This document shows, in pieces, positions 61,731-64,000 of a stretch of DNA of 64,000 nt. The number at the start of each line of letters is the position of its first letter. Positions within the stretch are counted from its first letter, which is position 1. The DNA lies in contig NZ_CP026652.1 of NCBI RefSeq assembly GCF_002946835.1, positions 5,890,001-5,954,000 on the forward strand, given 5' to 3'. Source of the stretch: Streptomyces dengpaensis (GTDB lineage Bacteria > Actinomycetota > Actinomycetes > Streptomycetales > Streptomycetaceae). Under the pieces are notes generated by a model that worked only from the letters and a program-made list of their open reading frames with translations, had not been told where the DNA came from and searched no databases. Made by a program: the position numbers and the translations under genes.

Positions 61731-64000
61731 CTACACCGCCAGTGGTTCCAAGTCGCGGTAGATCCTGCGGTCGGCCGATGCCAGGCGTGTCATTCCGTTC
61801 TCGTCGCCCAGCAGTGCGCGCAGTTCCGCCACTGAATCGTCGCGGAGGCGCCTGGCCTCGTCCTTGCGGCCCATGGCGGCCAGGGTCAGGCCGGTGTTGG
61901 CGACGACGCCGAGGGTTTCCGGGTGGTGGGGTCCGAGGACCGTGCGGAGGGTGACGACGGCGTTCTCCTCCAGTTCCCGGGCCTCGGCGAAACGGCCCTG
62001 GTCGGCGAGGACGTTGGCGTAGTTGATGCCGGTGAAGAGGGTGTGGGGGTGCTGTTCGCCCAGTACTTCGCCCATCCGGCGGAGCACCTGGCTGAGTACC
62101 GTTGCCGCCTCCTCGGTGTCCCCGCAGCCCCAGTGGAAGATGCCCAGGTTGTTCATTGCGGCCTGGGTGTACGGATGGGCCTCGCCCGGCACCTTCATGT
62201 ACTCGGCCAGAGCCTCCCGGGCGACCTCGCGCGCGGCCTCCCGCTCGTCGGCGGCGAACAGGTCGGCGGCCATGTTCAGATCGCAGGCGAGCGAGTCGGG
62301 GGTGGAGGTCGGGTACTGGGCCCGGTACTGGGCGCGCGTGGCCGTCGTCAGCCGGCGGGCGTCCTCGAACTGGCCCGCCCTGCGCAGCGACACGGCGAGC
62401 GACTTGGCGCAGCTCAGCGTGCCGGGGAACTCCTTTCCGAGGATCCGCTTATGGGCGTCGTACGCGCGGGAGAGCATCGACACCGACTCCGTGTAGCGGC
62501 CCACCTCGCGCAGGTCGCGGCCCACGCGAGCCGCCGAGGCCAGCGTGTACGGGTGGTCGGGGCCCAGGACCTCGATGCGCCGGTCGTAGGTGTCCTGGTC
62601 GATGACGCGGGCTTCGCCGTAGCGGCCGACCATGCGCAGCGCGAGCGCGAGGTTGTTGGCGGCGCTGAGGGTGCGCCGGTGGGACTCGTGGAAGATCTGG
62701 CTGAAGCCCTCGTGCGCCTCGCGCGCGAACTCCACCGCCGAGCCGTACACGCCGAGCGCCGCGAGGTCACTGGCCAGGCCGGACATGGTGACGTACGTGT
62801 GCGGGTGCGAGGGCCCGAGGACGCGCTGCTGGCGTTCGAGGAGTTCGGTGTTGATGTCGCGGGCTTCCACGTACCGGCCTTGGGAGCGCAGGACGTTGCC
62901 GAGCTGGCAGCGCAGGTAGAGGTACTGGACGTCGTCCTCGCCGAGGATCGGCTTCCAGTGGTCGAGGAGGTCCTGGGCGAGCGCCTGGGCGCCGGGGAAC
63001 TCACCGCGCTTCCACAGATAGCGGACGCGGTCGATGAGCAGCCTGCGGGTCTCCGCCTCGGTGCAGTTGCGGGCGTCGGAGGCGGCCAGGTGCGGCCAGA
63101 TGACCGAGAACCGCGGCCAGGTCTCGGGGTCGTCGATGGGCTCGTCGCCGTCGGGCCGGCAGCCGGCGAGGACGGTGTGCACGACGTGCCGGGCCTGCCG
63201 CTGCTCCTCCTCGGTGAGCTGGGAGCGGATCACGGCCTGCACCAGACGGTGGACCTGGATGCTGTTGCTGACCTGGTCGACCTTGGCGAGCGCGAACCGG
63301 CCGATCTCGCGGATGACCCGGCCGAGCAGCAGACTCTCCTGGAGGGCGGGGTCGTACGGCTTGAGGGCGTCGATCATCTCCTTGCTGTAGAGCAGGTGGG
63401 AGGAGATCGGTTCCGCGGCGAGGAACGCGCACAGCTGGAGCAGGCGGACCGAGGCCGGGGAGCGTTCCCGGAGCCTGGCTATGGAGATGTTCCAGGTCGC
63501 GGCGACCGTCTTGGGGTAGTCGGAGGGCTGGTTGAGGTCGAGCACCTCGGTGGTCTGCTCGGCCAGCTGGCGCAGATACTCCTCGATCGGGGTGGCCGTC
63601 TCGGCGAGCCACGCCGCCGCCTGTTCGACGGCCAGCGGCAGATCGCCCACCGCGACCGCCACCTGGTCGGCCTCCTCGGGGGTGAGCCCGGAGGCGCGCC
63701 GGGTGAGGTGCTCGACGCTCTCCTCGCGCAGGAACACGTCGATCGCCAGGGAGTCGCCCTGCTGCGCCCACGCCTGGTTGCGGGAGGTCACCAGGATGTG
63801 GCCGCCGCCTCCGCTCGGGAAGTAGCGGGTGAGCTGGGTGGGATCGTCGGCGTTGTCGAAGACCAGGATCCAGCGCTTGGTCGGCGCGCCGCGGGACAGC
63901 ATCTGTACGGCTTCCTGGCTGGCCAGGTTGATGTCGTCGCCGCCGGGTGCGCCGATGCGGGCGGCGAGTTCGGCGAGCGAGGCGACGACGTTGCCGGTGT
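61731..64000 (-). CDS. fxsT: TPR/NB-ARC protein of the FxSxx-COOH (FxsT) type, 3' part
   Basis: Open to the right edge, 756 codons visible; N-terminus outside. NB-ARC segment with WILVFDNADDPTQLTRYFPSGGG (Walker B-like), ILVTSRNQAW, GLPLAVEQAAAWLAE-type LPLAVEQAAAWL; winged-helix region; then many tetratricopeptide repeats (VLGPSHPHTYVTMSGLASDLAALG, VLGPDHPYTLASAARVGRDL, VLGEQHPHTLFTGINYANVLADQG and others). The sequence closely matches my memory of the FxsT proteins that accompany the FxSxx-COOH radical-SAM RiPP system, whose other genes would lie to the right. The generic alternative is an AfsR-like STAND regulator. Confidence 0.75.
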   Translation of the reverse strand, partial: TGNVVASLAELAARIGAPGGDDINLASQEAVQMLSRGAPTKRWILVFDNADDPTQLTRYFPSGGGGHILVTSRNQAWAQQGDSLAIDVFLREESVEHLTRRASGLTPEEADQVAVAVGDLPLAVEQAAAWLAETATPIEEYLRQLAEQTTEVLDLNQPSDYPKTVAATWNISIARLRERSPASVRLLQLCAFLAAEPISSHLLYSKEMIDALKPYDPALQESLLLGRVIREIGRFALAKVDQVSNSIQVHRLVQAVIRSQLTEEEQRQARHVVHTVLAGCRPDGDEPIDDPETWPRFSVIWPHLAASDARNCTEAETRRLLIDRVRYLWKRGEFPGAQALAQDLLDHWKPILGEDDVQYLYLRCQLGNVLRSQGRYVEARDINTELLERQQRVLGPSHPHTYVTMSGLASDLAALGVYGSAVEFAREAHEGFSQIFHESHRRTLSAANNLALALRMVGRYGEARVIDQDTYDRRIEVLGPDHPYTLASAARVGRDLREVGRYTESVSMLSRAYDAHKRILGKEFPGTLSCAKSLAVSLRRAGQFEDARRLTTATRAQYRAQYPTSTPDSLACDLNMAADLFAADEREAAREVAREALAEYMKVPGEAHPYTQAAMNNLGIFHWGCGDTEEAATVLSQVLRRMGEVLGEQHPHTLFTGINYANVLADQGRFAEARELEENAVVTLRTVLGPHHPETLGVVANTGLTLAAMGRKDEARRLRDDSVAELRALLGDENGMTRLASADRRIYRDLEPLAV

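Overview
The window is very GC-rich, uses GTG starts and LAXTG-type sorting signals, carries Streptomyces-type intergenic repeats, and encodes an HrdA-like sigma factor, a DasR-like chitinase promoter and probable GlnR sites. All of this points to a Streptomyces chromosome. The order glyS, chitinase, dus, ppdK, nirBD, nitrate reductase, dgt, dnaG, hrdA is, from memory, that of the core chromosome of S. coelicolor around hrdA. I could not check this by alignment.

Layout. 1-9.2 kb: 3' end of glyS with a textbook terminator, a DUF4394 lipoprotein, a GH18 chitinase under twin DasR-type boxes, an aldo/keto reductase with a TetR regulator and a repeat-rich promoter, a small zinc-ribbon protein, an MFS exporter, dusB and a small membrane-anchored protein. 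9.2-14.6 kb: two translationally coupled glycoside hydrolase genes (one with a large tandem-repeat insertion) divergent from a ROK regulator. 14.6-24.2 kb: ppdK behind a palindrome-rich leader, a VOC protein, an excalibur/LAXTG surface protein, a PhoX-family Tat protein, an SDR, an NTF2-like protein and a secreted GH5 cellulase. 24.2-29.6 kb: the assimilatory nitrite reductase operon and a TSUP permease. 29.7-32.9 kb: a secreted S1/PDZ protease, a class F sortase with its likely partner, and a small unknown protein. 32.9-34.0 kb: a gene-free repeat island. 34.0-37.4 kb: an ABC-2 exporter and DUF4097 gene divergent from an HTH fusion regulator. 37.6-47.4 kb: M4 protease, cutA, gamma-glutamylcyclotransferase, nitrate reductase, SanA-like protein, sirohydrochlorin chelatase, dgt and a ferredoxin-reductase-like flavoprotein. 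47.5-51.1 kb: dnaG and the HrdA-type sigma factor. 51.1-56.8 kb: a heterodimeric ABC exporter, an FGGY kinase and a YtxH-like protein. 56.9-57.4 kb: three tRNAs. 57.5-64 kb: a LANTG surface protein, a Ser/Thr kinase, an alpha/beta hydrolase, and the 3' part of a TPR/NB-ARC gene of the FxsT type that runs off the right edge.

How genes work together. Nitrate reductase, NirBD and the siroheme-forming CbiX protein together give nitrate assimilation to ammonium. Both nitrate transcription units carry similar half-sites at 22-bp spacing at similar distances from their start codons, which suggests common GlnR control. The chitinase (two TTA codons) and the GH5 cellulase (one TTA codon) look bldA-dependent, so polymer degradation is probably tied to development. 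Several cell-surface functions (class F sortase, two LAXTG proteins, kinase) are spread along the window.

The least explained material is the repeat-driven structure: an 11-residue tandem array inside a hydrolase domain, an 18-bp repeat at the start of dgt, a 60-bp array followed by a 23-bp perfect inverted repeat at 33.2-33.7 kb, and a modular intergenic repeat whose copies supply 3' ends of neighbouring genes. The most promising undescribed system may be the FxSxx-COOH-type RiPP locus, only the end of which lies in the window.
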